From: Ailanthus altissimus
Taxonomy: Eukaryota; Streptophyta; Magnoliopsida; Sapindales; Simaroubaceae
NCBI GenBank assembly: GCA_946807835.1
Contig: OX327699.1
Coordinates: 1,304,501-1,368,500, forward strand
Direction: 5' to 3'
Length of the DNA: 64,000 bases
Under the pieces are notes generated by a model. That model saw only the letters and a list, made by a program, of their open reading frames with translations, searched no databases and had not been told where the DNA came from. A program made the position numbers and the translations under genes. This document shows positions 25,276 through 37,202 of the stretch, in pieces. Numbering within the stretch: the first letter of the stretch is position 1; every line of letters begins with the position of its first letter.

Positions 25276-25917
25276 AATAAAAAATTGTATCATAAAAGTG
25301 TATTTCTAAATTTTGCTTAGAATCTATTCCTCGTACTCGCTGTCAATCCACTTTTGCTTTTACATAAACGAGAAGAAAGGCCAAAATATCTTATGATTTA
25401 TATAAAATTGCTGCATACAATTCTTGAATTACTCATCTTGTCGTTGGATTGCGATGGGTTTCTGAAATAAGTCAATAATCATTAATTAATGAATGAATTG
25501 AGATGTTTTACTTGCACTGGCTGTCTATTCACCTGCTTATAATTGCAATCCAGATTGTTATTTTGCCTGGTCAAATGCTTGTCTAAGCATATAACAAAGG
25601 GGTAAAGGAAATGGCGACATGTTCATTTTTGCTAATGTTTCAAATCGGAATTCAAAATGAACAGAGCTTTTCATGGCTCTCTAGTGAGAGATGGAGTTCT
25701 ACTTTAACATTCCAACAGTAATCAAATTTATCGATCATGGATCATACGTAAGTGAAGAATATGAACATGTTCAATGTAAACTAGGACCATTTTTGCTGCC
25801 AGCAAAGCAGATGAAAGCAAAAGAAAAAAAAAAACGACACTCAAAAGCAAAGGTTGTAATTTATAAACATTTCTTTTTCTAGAATACAACCTGTCCCAGA
25901 GCCAGTAACAGATCAAA
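25276..25917. other. 3' flank of the HGPRT gene
   Basis: AT-rich sequence that must include the 3' UTR of the phosphoribosyltransferase gene, whose stop codon is at 25918. Nothing else was recognised. Confidence 0.45.
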
Positions 25918-27857
25918 TTACCTGTAGCATTCAGGCTTCAATATACCAATATAAGGGAGGTTCCTGTACAGCTCGGCAAAGTCCATTCCATAGCCCACGA
26001 CAAAATAGTCCGGACACTACCACAAAGAAGCCAAAAAAGCAATTATATTCATCTTCAAATCATGTTGCTTACCAGCCATGACCATGAATCACAATAACAC
26101 ATGAGATTACAATGATGACAGTTGGCCTGAAGCTAGAAGAATCTCAGCAGACCAAAGCATAATAAATATGAATTCATACCTCATGTGAATTTTTATGAAG
26201 ATGAATTCTTATCACAAAAAGAGGAACAGCAGAGTACCAACAGAAAAATTCCAGAAATATACTTCACACCTTTGTGAGAATATAGAAACAGTTTATTTCA
26301 AAATCAAATGATTGTTACAAAGAAATGAACAACTGAAACAGAGAATGAGATGCAGGCAGGATATTCATCTTAAAAGTCAGCAGTAAAGCAGAATGCAAGA
26401 TACTAATAACCTCATGAATGTTCTCATCATTGTGAATAAAGAGCTAGTCATAGCCAAGTTAGAGAAATTATTCTAACACCATGATGTAATGAACAATTAT
26501 TATCACAATATTGACCAGGATATATCCCAGTTCAAGTTTCTCCATAGAAATTAGAATACACCATAAACAAAAGAATTTGGAAAAAGTCCTAAACATTCAA
26601 GATAATTATCTGAAAAAGAATGCATCGTTTAGGTTGGCAGAAAGTTCTCCAACCCATTCCTGGCCAACGAGAGATCATTCAATGTCAATTAGTCAATGCA
26701 AGCACAACACATGCTTGTAAACACAAAACACACAGATGTCATACCTCAAAACCCCTGTAGAACTTTCCTTCACCCACTAGATCCAACTGAACCTTTCGTC
26801 TTGACGGTTTATCAAGAAAAGCGCAGACTGACACAGAGGATGCTCCTTTGGATTCCAAGTGCGCAATAAGACAAGATAATGTGCTTCCTGTATCTACGAT
26901 GTCCTCAACCTGAGGCCAGAGAACACTTTAAAATGGGCATAAGTGTTTCCTATCCAAAATAAAAAATGAGTATAATTCCAATATATCATGTAAGATCGTA
27001 GACATAACAAAAAACTTTGTTTCTCCATCTATTTTTCTGAGGCAGAAACTGATTGAATTCTGGGCACGCACCCATGTGTAGACATGAATACAACTATGCA
27101 TTCATATAGCGAGAATATATACTTAAGAACAAGTATTACAAAGAACCCTTTCAAACGAAAGTAATTTAGATATTCATACTGTACCCACACTTTCATGACA
27201 TGATCATTTTCATTCATAAGCTAAATTCAGCAATGTAATGCCAAAAAGGTCTCTGAAGAATATACCGTACAAGTACCTCACAGTCTTAAGCAATCGCGTA
27301 CTAAATTATATCATCTGGTCAAAAGGGTATTCAAAACTTCCCAAATTTTGAACTGTCAGTTAATTTCGTTACTAGATCATGACCCGCAACTAGAGTTTGC
27401 TTAATCTTAAAAAAACAAATTAATAAACAGAAAAAGAAACTTCCCAGAAGAACAAAATGAAACACACAATTGAGAATTCAGAAAAATATTTTTAAAAAAA
27501 ATTATATCTTTAAGAGGTAAGAAGATAGAAGATTGAGAGTTCAATTAGCAATACCAGGATAACATGCCTGCCCTTGACATCGAGTTTCAAATCAAGGGAA
27601 ATAAGGGGGTTTCCGTTGGATAAAGTTCCAGAGCCGTAAGATTCAGCGCGGACGAAATCAACGGAGATGGGGAGCTGAATTTGCCTGACCAAGTCAGCCA
27701 AGAACATAAAAGCACCGGTGGCAACACCCACAAGGACAGGCGGCGGAGAAGAAGAGGCCTGGAAGTGGCAGGTGATATCAGAAGCCAGCTCGGTGACTCG
27801 ACGGGAAATCTGGTCGTGAGTCCAAAGGACCTTCTCTATACCAGAATCTATAGACAT
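25918..27857 (-). CDS. HGPT: Hypoxanthine-guanine phosphoribosyltransferase
   Basis: Three exons: 27857-27555, 26909-26745, 26016-25918, all phase 0 with GT-AG introns; 567 nt, 188 aa, the usual length of plant HGPRT. The enzyme salvages hypoxanthine and guanine with PRPP to IMP and GMP in the cytosol. The flexible-loop region ESYGSGT (residues 72-78) and the PRPP-binding loop [10 protein letters not shown] (102-111) are intact. The C-terminal [15 protein letters not shown] and [11 protein letters not shown] follow plant homologues. No transit peptide is visible. The gene is in the same orientation as the two helicase-family genes, but with its own 1.3 kb spacer, so this is not evidence of co-transcription. 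No lesion was seen. Confidence 0.93.
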
Positions 27858-29099
27858 TTGTTTTAAGTGATAAGGGTTTTATGTTTCGTCGTCCAAGTGT
27901 TCGAGGTTTTGCCAAGGATTGTGGGAAAAATGCCTTGGGGAGTTCCAAGTTTTTGTGATTAGCAAACGAATGACTGCCGGTGGTTCGCTACTTGGCTTTG
28001 GTGCTGGAGTCAATTTGATTCTCCTCATCCTCAATATGTGGGGGAAAATAATTCTCCTATAAATTATTAGGAGATAACTTAATAAATGGGCCGGAATATT
28101 ATAACACGTTTAATACAAGGACACTACATTTCTTCTTTTAATATTAGTGTTTAGAAAATAATAATAATAATAATAATAATAATACACTTTTTAAATAAAA
28201 ATTTAAATTTTTTATTTTAAATAATATGTTAAGCAATTATTAGATAGTAAAATAGTATAATTGATTATTTTAAAAGTTATATCATTTTATTACTTAATAA
28301 TTATTTAATATATCAATTTAAAATAAAAAATCCATAATACAAGTTGGATCTGAAATTTTAAGGTCAAACATTAATATTGTAATAACCAAAAGTGTATAAA
28401 TAAGTCTAAGAGTGAACGAAAAAAATTAAAAATCGAAAAAAATTAAATCGGTCAAAATTGAATCAATCAGTTTAATTTTTTATATAAAAAATTATTTAGT
28501 TATTATTAAGATAATTGATCGGTTTAGTTCGTTATAGTTTTAGCAATTATACATATGACTGAAACTAGATCTAAAAAAATAAATTATTAATTATTAATAA
28601 GGATAAAGACAATTTAGTCTCTCAAATTTGGCCCATTATTCAAATTTATCCATCTTGTTTTAAATTACCCAATTTTATCTTAATTCGTTTGGCTACTACC
28701 ATTAGATAAAAGTGACAAATTAGTCATGTCATTTCAGCACAACCCACATTAGCTGTCGTGCTAGGCTGTCAAAGCATAAATAGTATTCATGTCGTGTTAG
28801 CCCAGCCGTAACAACAAACAAATTAGGCCTAGGCACAGCCCATATGCCTAATAGGCCAACCCGTGAGCCACAAAATAATTTAATGAATTTTTTTAAAAAA
28901 AAATATTTAAAAAAAATATCATTTAAATTAAAAGAAAAATAAAAAGTAAAAAATATTATTATGACAGGGTCATATGTCTTCTCATTTTTCTATAGCCAAG
29001 TAGTCAAAATTTTAAATTTTACCTTTTTATATTGACTTTTTTTTAATTGTTTAAATTTGCCACCATTCTTTTATTATTGATTTGCATTGTTTTGTACAC
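27858..29099. other. Intergenic repeat debris upstream of HGPRT
   Basis: The segment 27858-28080 holds the HGPRT leader and promoter; no strong TATA box was seen. A trinucleotide run of about nine aat units lies near 28157-28184. An AT-rich MITE-like stretch at 28170-28345 resembles 24926-25275. A stretch around 28400-28560 has the frequent cggttt/aatcggt words seen in hAT-like MITEs. A GC-richer block at 28735-28870 shares ggcccat/gcctaggc words with 24768-24860. Confidence 0.45.
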
Positions 29100-29466
29100 A
29101 TTTGATATAATTAAAATTATAATTATAATATTTAATGTAGTTGAAATTAAAATTTAAATTATAAACATTTAATAAATTTTGAATTGAAATTTAAATTATA
29201 GCATTTATCATAATTAGAATTGGAATTGAAATTTGAATTATAACATTTAACGTAATTGAAATTAGAATTATAAAATTTACTATAATTGAAATTATAATTG
29301 AAATTATAATATTTAACATAATTAAAATTTAAATTTAAAATTAATTATAATATTTAACGTAATTAAAATTAGAATTAGAATTATAACATTTAACATTAAT
29401 GAAATTGAAATTGAAATTGAGTTCAAAATTATAACAATTAACATAATTAAAATTAAAATTAGATTT
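29100..29466. repeat. Left part of AT-rich tandem array (split by a copia insertion)
   Basis: Variants of a short module, attgaaatt(gaaatt)n...ttataacatttaacgtaattg, are repeated head to tail with variable length (about 35-50 bp). The end at 29400-29466 (ttcaaaattataacaattaa and onward) matches the array modules at about 37500-37545 and 37850-37890. This shows that the copia element at 29467 inserted into a pre-existing array. Confidence 0.75.
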
Positions 29467-29769
29467 TGTTATAAATATAACAGTAAACAGTACTATACAA
29501 GTAAACAGTGTCATATAAATAAACAATACAGTATATATGAACAGTACATATAAGTGAACAATATCATAAATAGTGTCCTCCACCAAAATCTCACATTGAA
29601 AATATTTCACTTCTTTCTCATTCCCTTACTCTATAAATATAAGTGAGTGCTTTCATTTATGTACAAGTGAGAAACAAGTTCAAATATTAATATATTTGCA
29701 AAAGTGTTTATATTTACACTTTGCATTCTAATTCAAAATTTTTGCTTCATCATCTTATTATTCACAACA
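29467..29769 (+). repeat. 5' LTR of copia element 1
   Basis: Begins TGTTATAAATATAACA and ends ttattattcacaaca; 303 bp. It contains a TATA-like ctataaatataag around 29630-29642, which is likely the element's promoter. Preceded by target duplication gattt. Confidence 0.93.
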
Positions 29770-29785
29770 CGTTATCAGTACGATT
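29770..29785 (+). promoter_or_regulatory. Presumed primer-binding site of copia element 1
   Basis: The sequence cgttatcagtacgatt directly follows the 5' LTR. The core tatcag is shared with the initiator-tRNA-Met primer sites of other plant copia elements (tggtatcagagc). The match is partial, so the primer tRNA is not certain. Confidence 0.5.
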
Positions 29786-30556
29786 CGCGGTAGTTATAGC
29801 ACGATTCGCGATAACTACAAGTAAGAATTATTTACTTTCTTTTATTTATATTTTAAATATTATGTGGGATAACCGGTCGGTCGGCTCTGCTGCCTCGGTT
29901 ATAAATCTCATCATTTCTTAAATTATGCAATTTATTTTCTATGTAAATTACACTCTCTTAAATTTCAAATATTATGTGGGATAACCGATCGGTCGGCTCT
30001 GCCATTTTGATTGTAAATCACACATTCTCTTAAAGTATACAATTTATTTCATATTATTTACTTCTTGCACAATTTGAGAGGGTATGCCCTCTAAAATAAT
30101 TATAATAATTTACTTTAAGTCTTTACTACCTTAGAACTGTTAAATAACAATTTTTTTTATAAAAGATCAAATATATTTCAGATAGTCAATAAAGTAAATC
30201 GGGGATCTTCGGTTCAACCCTTTTGCTACTTTAGCTCATTCTGATCATAATTCAAATTTTGAAATAAGAAGTTCTTATACTATTTCTATGCTTTATATTA
30301 TTGTTTTTACTTAATTGAATGGAAGGCTTTGCCTCTTAATTGTTATTACTTTATACATGTCAAGCTTCTTAATTATTATTATTTTGTTTAAGAAAGGCAA
30401 TGCCTCCTGAATTTTACTTTTGATATTTATATTTTATAATGTGACATATAGAAGGTTATGTCTCCTAAATATTATTTTTGATATTCTGCGTAAGGTTAAT
30501 ATTCTATGTACTAATTTTAATTTTATTCTTCCATATTTAAAGGCCCTCTGAATAAA

Positions 30557-31032
30557 ATGTCTTTGACAAACTTGCAAATCCCTGCACTTGACGTCTTTGG
30601 AAAAAACTACATATTATAGGTGCTGGATGCTAAAATGCACCTCCAAGCCAGTGGTTTAGAAAAGACCATTGAAAAAGAAAATGGTACATCCCTACAGGAC
30701 AAAGCGAAAGCAATGATCTTTCTTCGTCACCTATACATAAGAGCTTAAAAGCTCAATATTTGACTATTGAGGACTCGCAGATCCTCTGGGAAAATTTAAA
30801 AGAAAGATTTGACCATCAAAAGGATGTGTTCCTCCCAAAGGCAAAATATGAATGGATGAACCTGCGATTGCAAGATTACAGAACTGTTGCTGAATACAAT
30901 TCTGTCTTATTCAGAATTACCTCACAGATGAAATTATGTGGCGAGAAAGTGACAGAACATGATATGTTGGAAAAAATATTTTCAACATTTCATGCTTCTA
31001 ATGTGGTTCTACAGCAACAGTACCGTGAACGA
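30557..31032 (+). pseudogene. gag: copia element 1 gag, N-terminal part
   Basis: Starts at ATG 30557 (MSLTNLQIPALDVFGKN). An in-frame stop (tag at 30617-30619) stands where related gag proteins have Trp, and another lies near 30746. From 30760 the frame stays open with UBN2-type gag sequence (ILWENLKERFDHQKDV, KAKYEWMNLRLQDYRTVAEY). It is cut at 31032 by the solo-LTR insertion and resumes at 32473. Confidence 0.8.
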
Positions 31033-32467
31033 TGATGAACACTTAAAATTACATATTTAATAAGAGTTTTACATGATTGTTTTGTATTACTAGTGTATTT
31101 AATTTTCTTAACTTAAGTATGTTTACAATATTGTACTTAATTATCTTTTAACTATTTTGTGATAGGTTCGGTAAAATGGGCATAACTTTTTACCTAAAGA
31201 TCCAATTGAGGCGATTTTTAATCTTGTAGAGAGATGACTCAATGAGCTAACATATTATATTTCACAAAACATTGGAAATTCGAGTGTTTAAAGGGTAAAA
31301 AATGGCCTAGAACAGAACTGATCTGCAGTATAGGTCCAGTTTGAACAGTCATCAATATTTGGCCCATAACTATAGAAATACGTATCTAATACGTATAAGA
31401 TCACTCAATTTGGAAAGATAAGAGACTTATCTACAACTTTGATGTTTTGAGTAACAGCTAATTCGGATCACATCAATTCTAAATTAGACAATCAAGTGGG
31501 TGCCCAAGTGATAATGAATGCAAATTATTTTGCCACCATTCTTGACTTTCATCAACCAAGTGGTTCCCTCCAAATTTGTCTCGATTTATCCATGTTTTTC
31601 TATAAATAGGTGGCTTGTTTATGCCTAAAGAATGTAATTAGAAAGTTAGAATTTAGTTCAAAATACTTGTCCTTTGTATCCATTTCTTTATAAATTTATT
31701 TCTCTTATTTACTATTAAATCATGTTATTTCTTCTTCCATTTCTTTTCTTTTTCTTTAGTTTTATTATGTCCAAATAATTTTCTTTAAGCTAAGGTGAAA
31801 GGGTGAAGCTCTTGGCAAGGTAATAAGATATTTTTAATATTTATTTATGAATTTAATGCTTCATTTTTAAGTTATGCAAACTTATATATGATGTATTTAT
31901 TTTGTTTGTAGAATTAATACCCTTTCTCCTAAAGTGGTGATTCTTGATTTATTATTGACAAACTTAATACTTGGCACAATAAATTCTTGAAACCATTTAC
32001 AAGATTTGGTGTATATAACCTTTCTTATAAAGTGGGAGTCTTGATTTATTGTAGACAAATATAAAGATTGGCATAATAAATACTTGAACCCATTTATAAG
32101 ATTTGGTGTATAATAATTGAAAGAAATAAATACTAATCAATATATAAATGATGATGAACTTTAATTGCTATATTTTTCGGTTGGAACCTCCTTTATGTGA
32201 GGATTCCAATTGAGTTATAAAAAAAAAAGTTAAATATATTCTTACTTCTTATGCCAAGAGTGAATCTCTGTAACCTTAGCTTTTTATTTGAATTGGTTAA
32301 TTGAAATAATATTTGCAAACATCTTATACTGCATTAATTATCTTTAAAGTGTTTATAATTTATAATTTTAATTCTACTTCCCTGTGGATCCACCCCGTTC
32401 TCATCGGGTTATTTATTACTTCGACAATCCTGCACTTGGGAATAACTCCTATATTCTAGACGTGTCA
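31033..32467. mobile_element. Solo LTR (1435 bp) nested in the copia gag
   Basis: Begins TGATGAACAC and ends GACGTGTCA. It is flanked by the exact 5 bp duplication aacga (31028-31032 and 32468-32472). Neither flank shows an internal region, primer site or second LTR, so this is the usual product of unequal recombination between two LTRs. A stretch near the right end (ctgtggatccaccccgttct through cttcgacaatcctgcacttg, about 32381-32440) resembles words common in LTR ends of plant Ty3/gypsy elements, which suggests that superfamily. It is younger than the copia host element. Confidence 0.85.
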
Positions 32468-32472
32468 AACGA

Positions 32473-32911
32473 CGGTATACAAAATATTCAAATTTAATCT
32501 CATGTTTTTGGTTGCTGAACAGAATAATGAACTGTTATTAAAAAATCATGAATCACGTCCAAAAGAATCTCAACCAAATGCTAGACGTGGTCGTAGAAGA
32601 GGAAGAGGCGTGGTTATTACCCTCGAGGTTGTTATAAATACCAAAGCCAGAGATATATTAAAGGAGGACAGAAGCACCAAAACAAAGAAAATGATATGGA
32701 AACCAAACGCCCTAAATATCATGAAAATGTATGTTATCGATGTGGTAAAAAGGGGCATTGGTCACGTACATGTCATGCACAAAGAAATCAAATTAAGCCT
32801 CATGAGACATTTGTCAAAGGAAAAGGGAAGAATATAGAGACAAATCTTATTGATGAATCAAATCCTGTAGATCATACTCATCTAGAAGTCTCTGACTTCT
32901 TTGAAAATTGA
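32473..32911 (+). pseudogene. gag: copia element 1 gag, C-terminal part with zinc knuckle
   Basis: After the solo LTR the gag frame resumes and needs a +1 frame change near 32505-32510 to reach VAEQNNELLLKNHESRP. A second frame change near 32630-32700 leads to the zinc knuckle CYRCGKKGHWSRTC (CX2CX4HX4C), then a run to the stop at 32909-32911. The knuckle is intact, but the reading frame as a whole is broken. Confidence 0.8.
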
Positions 32912-33054
32912 AAAGGGGGCTTAATTTTTTAAAAGCTCTATATTTGTACTTTTATTTTATGTCAGTATGTTGTATCTTTTCTTGTTTATATTGGTTTCTT
33001 TTCATGTTTTCTTGTAATTTTTATTTTCTAATAATATATATTTTATTAAAAGAT

Positions 33055-34446
33055 ATGGCTTCCAAAAATAAACTATCCACTCTAGAGAGAAAAGATGGGG
33101 ATGTCTGTTTGGCAGACAGTGCAACTACACACACTATCTTAAAAGATAAAAAATATTTCTCAAAACTAACAATGATTGAAGGAAAAGTTAATACTATATT
33201 AGGTCCTGCAGATCTGATTGAAGGCTCTGGAAGAGCAATAATCTTGTTAGAAAATGGAACAAAATTGTATATAAATGAAGCTTTATATGCTGGTAGATCC
33301 AGAAGAAATTTGCTGAGTTTTAACGATATCCGCCAAAATGGATATCACATTGAGACTTTAAATGAAAATAATATAGAATATCTTTGCATTACTTCTAATG
33401 TCTCAAACAAGAAATGCATACTTGAAAAGCTTCATGTTTCATCATCAGGTTTGTATTATACAATTATAAATTCAACTGAAAGCTATGCAGTAATGAACCA
33501 GAAGTTCAGTGATCCAAAAATGTTTACACTATGGCATGATCGTCTTGGTCATCTAGGATCAACAATGATGCGTAGGATAGTTGAAAATTCTCATGGACAT
33601 CCGTTAAAGAACCTGAAGATTCTATTATCCAGTGAAAATATTTGTACTGCTTGCTCACAAGGCAAACTCATAGTCAGACCAACACTTTCTAAGATTAGTC
33701 TAGAATCTCCATCATTCCAAGGAGATATATGTGGACTAATTCATCCACCAAGTGGACCTTTTCAGTATTTTATAGTTTTAATTGATACATCTGCACGATG
33801 GTCACATGTGTGTTTATTATCTATACAAAATGTTGCATTTGCAAAATTAATGGCACAGATTATTAAATTAAGGGCACAATTTTTAGAATACCCTATTAAG
33901 ACAATACGTTTAGACAATGCTAGTGAGTTTACATCCAAAAAATTTGATGACTACTATATATTAGTGGAAATTGAAGTAGAACATCTTGTACCACATGTTC
34001 ACACACAAAATGGATTGGCAGAATCCTTAATTAAACGACTTCAGGTAATTGCACGTACTTTATTGATGCGCGCACAATTACCAACTTCTGCATAGGGACA
34101 TGCTATATTGCATGCTGCATCATTAATTCATTTTAGACCCACTGCTTATCATCAATATTCTCCATTACAACTTATACTTGGTCATCAACCCAATATATCC
34201 TATTTGCGTACATTTGATTGTGTTGTATATGTACCTATAGCACCTCCTCAACGCACTAAGATGGGACCTCAACGTCGCTTGGGGATTTATATTGGTTTTA
34301 ACTCACCATCAATTATAAGATATCTTGAACCCTTGACAAGTGATCTATTTACCGCACGATTTACGGATTGCCATTTTGATGAGACAATATTCCCATCATT
34401 AAGGGAAAGAAATTTGCCTTATAAAGTAAGGCATAAACTTTCTTAA
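33055..34446 (+). pseudogene. pol: copia element 1 protease and integrase region
   Basis: The protease active-site region reads LADSATTHTILKD. The gag-pre-integrase/zinc domain follows (LWHDRLGHLG ... ENICTACSQGKL), then an integrase core with the acidic triad visible in GDICG, RLDNASEF and LAESLI. An in-frame tag at 34093-34095 interrupts integrase; the frame then continues to 34446. The long open frame also runs upstream to 32908, but that part is not domain-like. Confidence 0.85.
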
Positions 34447-34500
34447 ATAATGACCACTATGTCTCATTTAGACCCTCGCACAACTTAATGTAAAAATGAT

Positions 34501-36625
34501 GTGCAAAGAATTGTTCATCTTCAAAGAATAGCAAATGAATTACCAGACGCATCAAAAGTAACCAAATCATATATACCAGCTGCTAATACACCAGCCCGGG
34601 TAATTGTTCCTGTAGAACAATCTAATCAAATAACAGCAAATGAATCATCCGCAGCACGCCAGAAGCGTGGTAGACCAATTGGTTCAAAGGATACTGTTCT
34701 GCGAAAAAGAAAAATAAAAACACAGGATCCTATTGTAAATAATGCTCGAGCAAATGAATCTACATTCTCTAAAACAACAGAAGGATTAATAGTCCCTAAA
34801 GAGACATAAGTCCCTGAAGTGACACATGTCCCTGAAGTGACACATATCCCTGAAGAGACAAAAGTTTCAGAAGACATATTAGTCCTAGAGAAGACACAAG
34901 AATTTCAAAATGAAGAAAATAGTATAAATTATGCTTATACAGGAGAGATGTGGCAACGAGATAAAACAATCATTGATAATGTGTTCTTATTTGCAGTAGC
35001 TACTAAAATTATGAATGATGATTTTGAGCCACAATCTGTTGATGAATGTAAAGAAATGCATGATTGGTTTCAATGGAAAGAAGCAATACAAATAGAATTA
35101 ACTACATTAACTAAACGGGAAGTATTTGGACATGTAGTCCGGACACCTGAAGATGTCAAACCCGTAGAACATAAATGAGTTTTTGTACGGAAACGTAATG
35201 AAAACAATGAAGTCATCAGATACAAAAGCAAGACTTGTTGCTCAAGGTTTCTCGTAGAGGCCTGGTATTGATTATGATGAAACTTATTCCCCCGTGATGG
35301 ACACAATTACATTTAGATTTCTGATAAGTTTGGCAGTCTTAAAAAATCTTGGTATGCATCTTATGGATGTAGTAACGGCATATCTATATGGATCACTTGA
35401 CATAGATATTTGTATGAAAATCTTTAAAGGATTTAAAATGCCTGAAGAATGTAATCGAAATTTGTACTCAATCAAGCTACAGAAATCTTTGTATGGATTA
35501 AAACAATCTGGGCCCATGTGGTATAACCGTCTAAGTGAATATTTGATAAAAGAAGGTTATATTAACAACCCAATATGTCTATATGTATTCATAAAGAAGT
35601 CAAACACTGGATTTGCTTTTGTAATTGTTTATGTGGATGACATGAATTTGATCGAGACTCTTGAAGAGCTTTTGAAAACTGCAAAATACTTAAAGAAGGA
35701 ATTTGAAATGAAAGACCTAGGGAAGACCAAATACTGTCTCGGCTTGCAGATCGAGTATAAATCAAATAGAATCTTTATCCATCAATCTACTTATATTGAA
35801 AAGATTTTTAAAAGATTCAATATGGATAAAGCCCATCCATTAAGTACCCTTATGGTTGTTCGGTCTCTTAATCCTAAAAAGGATCCATTCCGCCCCAAAG
35901 AAGATGATGAGAAGATAGTTGGTTCAGAAGTACCATATCTAAATCTAATTTATGCTTTATTGTATTTAGCCCAATGTACTAGACCAGACATAGCTTTTGC
36001 AGTAAATTTATTGGCAAGATTTAGCTCTGCACCAACTCGATGTCATTGGAATGGTGTCAAACAAATATTTCGTTATCTATGTGGAACAATAAATTTGGGA
36101 CTATTTTATTCCAATGAACTAACAGAAAATTCAGGTTTAGTTGGATATGCAGATGTTGGGTACTTATTTGATCCCCATAAGGCTCGCTCATAAACAAGTT
36201 ATGTTTTTACCCACAACAATACAGTAATCTCATAGCGATCCACAAAACAAACTTTTGTTGCCACCTCATCAAATCACTCTGAGATTCTTGCACTCTACGA
36301 AGCAAGTAGGGAATGCATATGGCTACGATCCATCATTCATCACATTCAGAGTACATGTAGCCTACGTTCTGCAACAGATATTCCAGCAACAATATATGAA
36401 GATAATGCAGCTTGTATTACTCAAGTTAAAGGCGAATATATCAAAGGAAATAAAACCAAACATATTTCTCCAAAATTCTTCTACACCCATGAACTGCAAC
36501 AAAACAAAAAGATTGATGTGAAATAAATACGTTCTACTGACAACTTTGCAGATTTGTTCACTAAATCTCTACCAACTTCAACTTTTGAGAAACTGGTTTA
36601 CAAGATTGGCATGCGTCAGCTCAAC
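34501..36625 (+). pseudogene. pol: copia element 1 reverse transcriptase and RNase H region
   Basis: After an interrupted linker (stop at 34807-34809 and others) the RT domain is readable: LVAQGF around 35235 and, in the open frame 35294-36193, MDVVTAYLYGSLD, LYGLKQSGPMWYNRL and the catalytic YVDDMNLI. RNase H begins at LVGYADVGYL near 36138. It is broken by a stop at 36191-36193 and by frame changes, and ends with fragments related to the usual copia C-terminus near 36625. The divergence and stops make it inactive. Confidence 0.85.
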
Positions 36626-36888
36626 AAGTTGAAAAATTGATAGGATGTTACTTTGAGGGGGAGCATTTTCTTTCAAAAGAAGAAAAGTGCTAGTTACAAG
36701 TGTATACTGCACTTTTTTTTCCTTCGACCAGGTTTTATCCCACTGAATTTTACTGGCAAGATTTTTAATGAGGCAGTATTAAACACGTTAGACACCGTTG
36801 TACAAAATATAGTTGTATTTTCTTTGGCAATGTAAAATACAATTAAAAATAGTGTAACCTAAAGGAAAAATTGAGATTATGGTAGAGT

Positions 36889-36899
36889 CCAAAGGGAAG
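36889..36899 (+). promoter_or_regulatory. Polypurine tract of copia element 1
   Basis: The run aaagggaag immediately precedes the 3' LTR TG at 36900. This is the expected place and composition for the plus-strand primer tract. Confidence 0.8.
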
Positions 36900-37202
36900 T
36901 GTTATAAATATAACAGTGAATAGTACTGTACAAGTGAACAGTGTCGTATAGATAAACAGTATCATATAGATGAACAGTACATATAAGTGAACAATATCAT
37001 AAATAGTGTCCGCCACCAAAATTTCACATTGAAAATATTTCACTTCTTTCTCATTTCCTCACTCTATAAATATAGGTGAGTGCTTTTATTTATGTACAAG
37101 TGAGAAACAAGTTCAAATATTAATATATTTGCAAAAGTGTTTATATTTATACTTTGCATTCTAGTTCAAAAATTTTGCTTCTTCATCTTATTATTCACAA
37201 CA
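36900..37202 (+). repeat. 3' LTR of copia element 1
   Basis: 303 bp, same ends and length as the 5' LTR, with about 21 differences by manual comparison. Followed by target duplication gattt (37203-37207). Confidence 0.93.

Larger units (their letters stand above)
29467..37202 (+). mobile_element. Ty1/copia LTR retrotransposon, complete ends, coding region disrupted
   Basis: 303 bp LTRs (29467-29769 and 36900-37202) begin with TG and end with CA, flanked by the 5 bp target duplication gattt (29462-29466 and 37203-37207). A primer site follows the 5' LTR and a polypurine tract precedes the 3' LTR. Domain order is gag, protease, integrase, reverse transcriptase, RNase H, which defines copia. 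By my count the LTRs differ at about 21 of 303 positions (about 7%), so the insertion is not recent. Stops, frameshifts and a nested solo LTR (31033-32467) disrupt the coding region, so the copy is not autonomous. Confidence 0.93.

Noticed and set aside
28157..28184. CRISPR-like or other regularly spaced array
   Set aside because: It is a plain (aat)n microsatellite. No spacer structure exists, and none is expected in a plant nuclear window.
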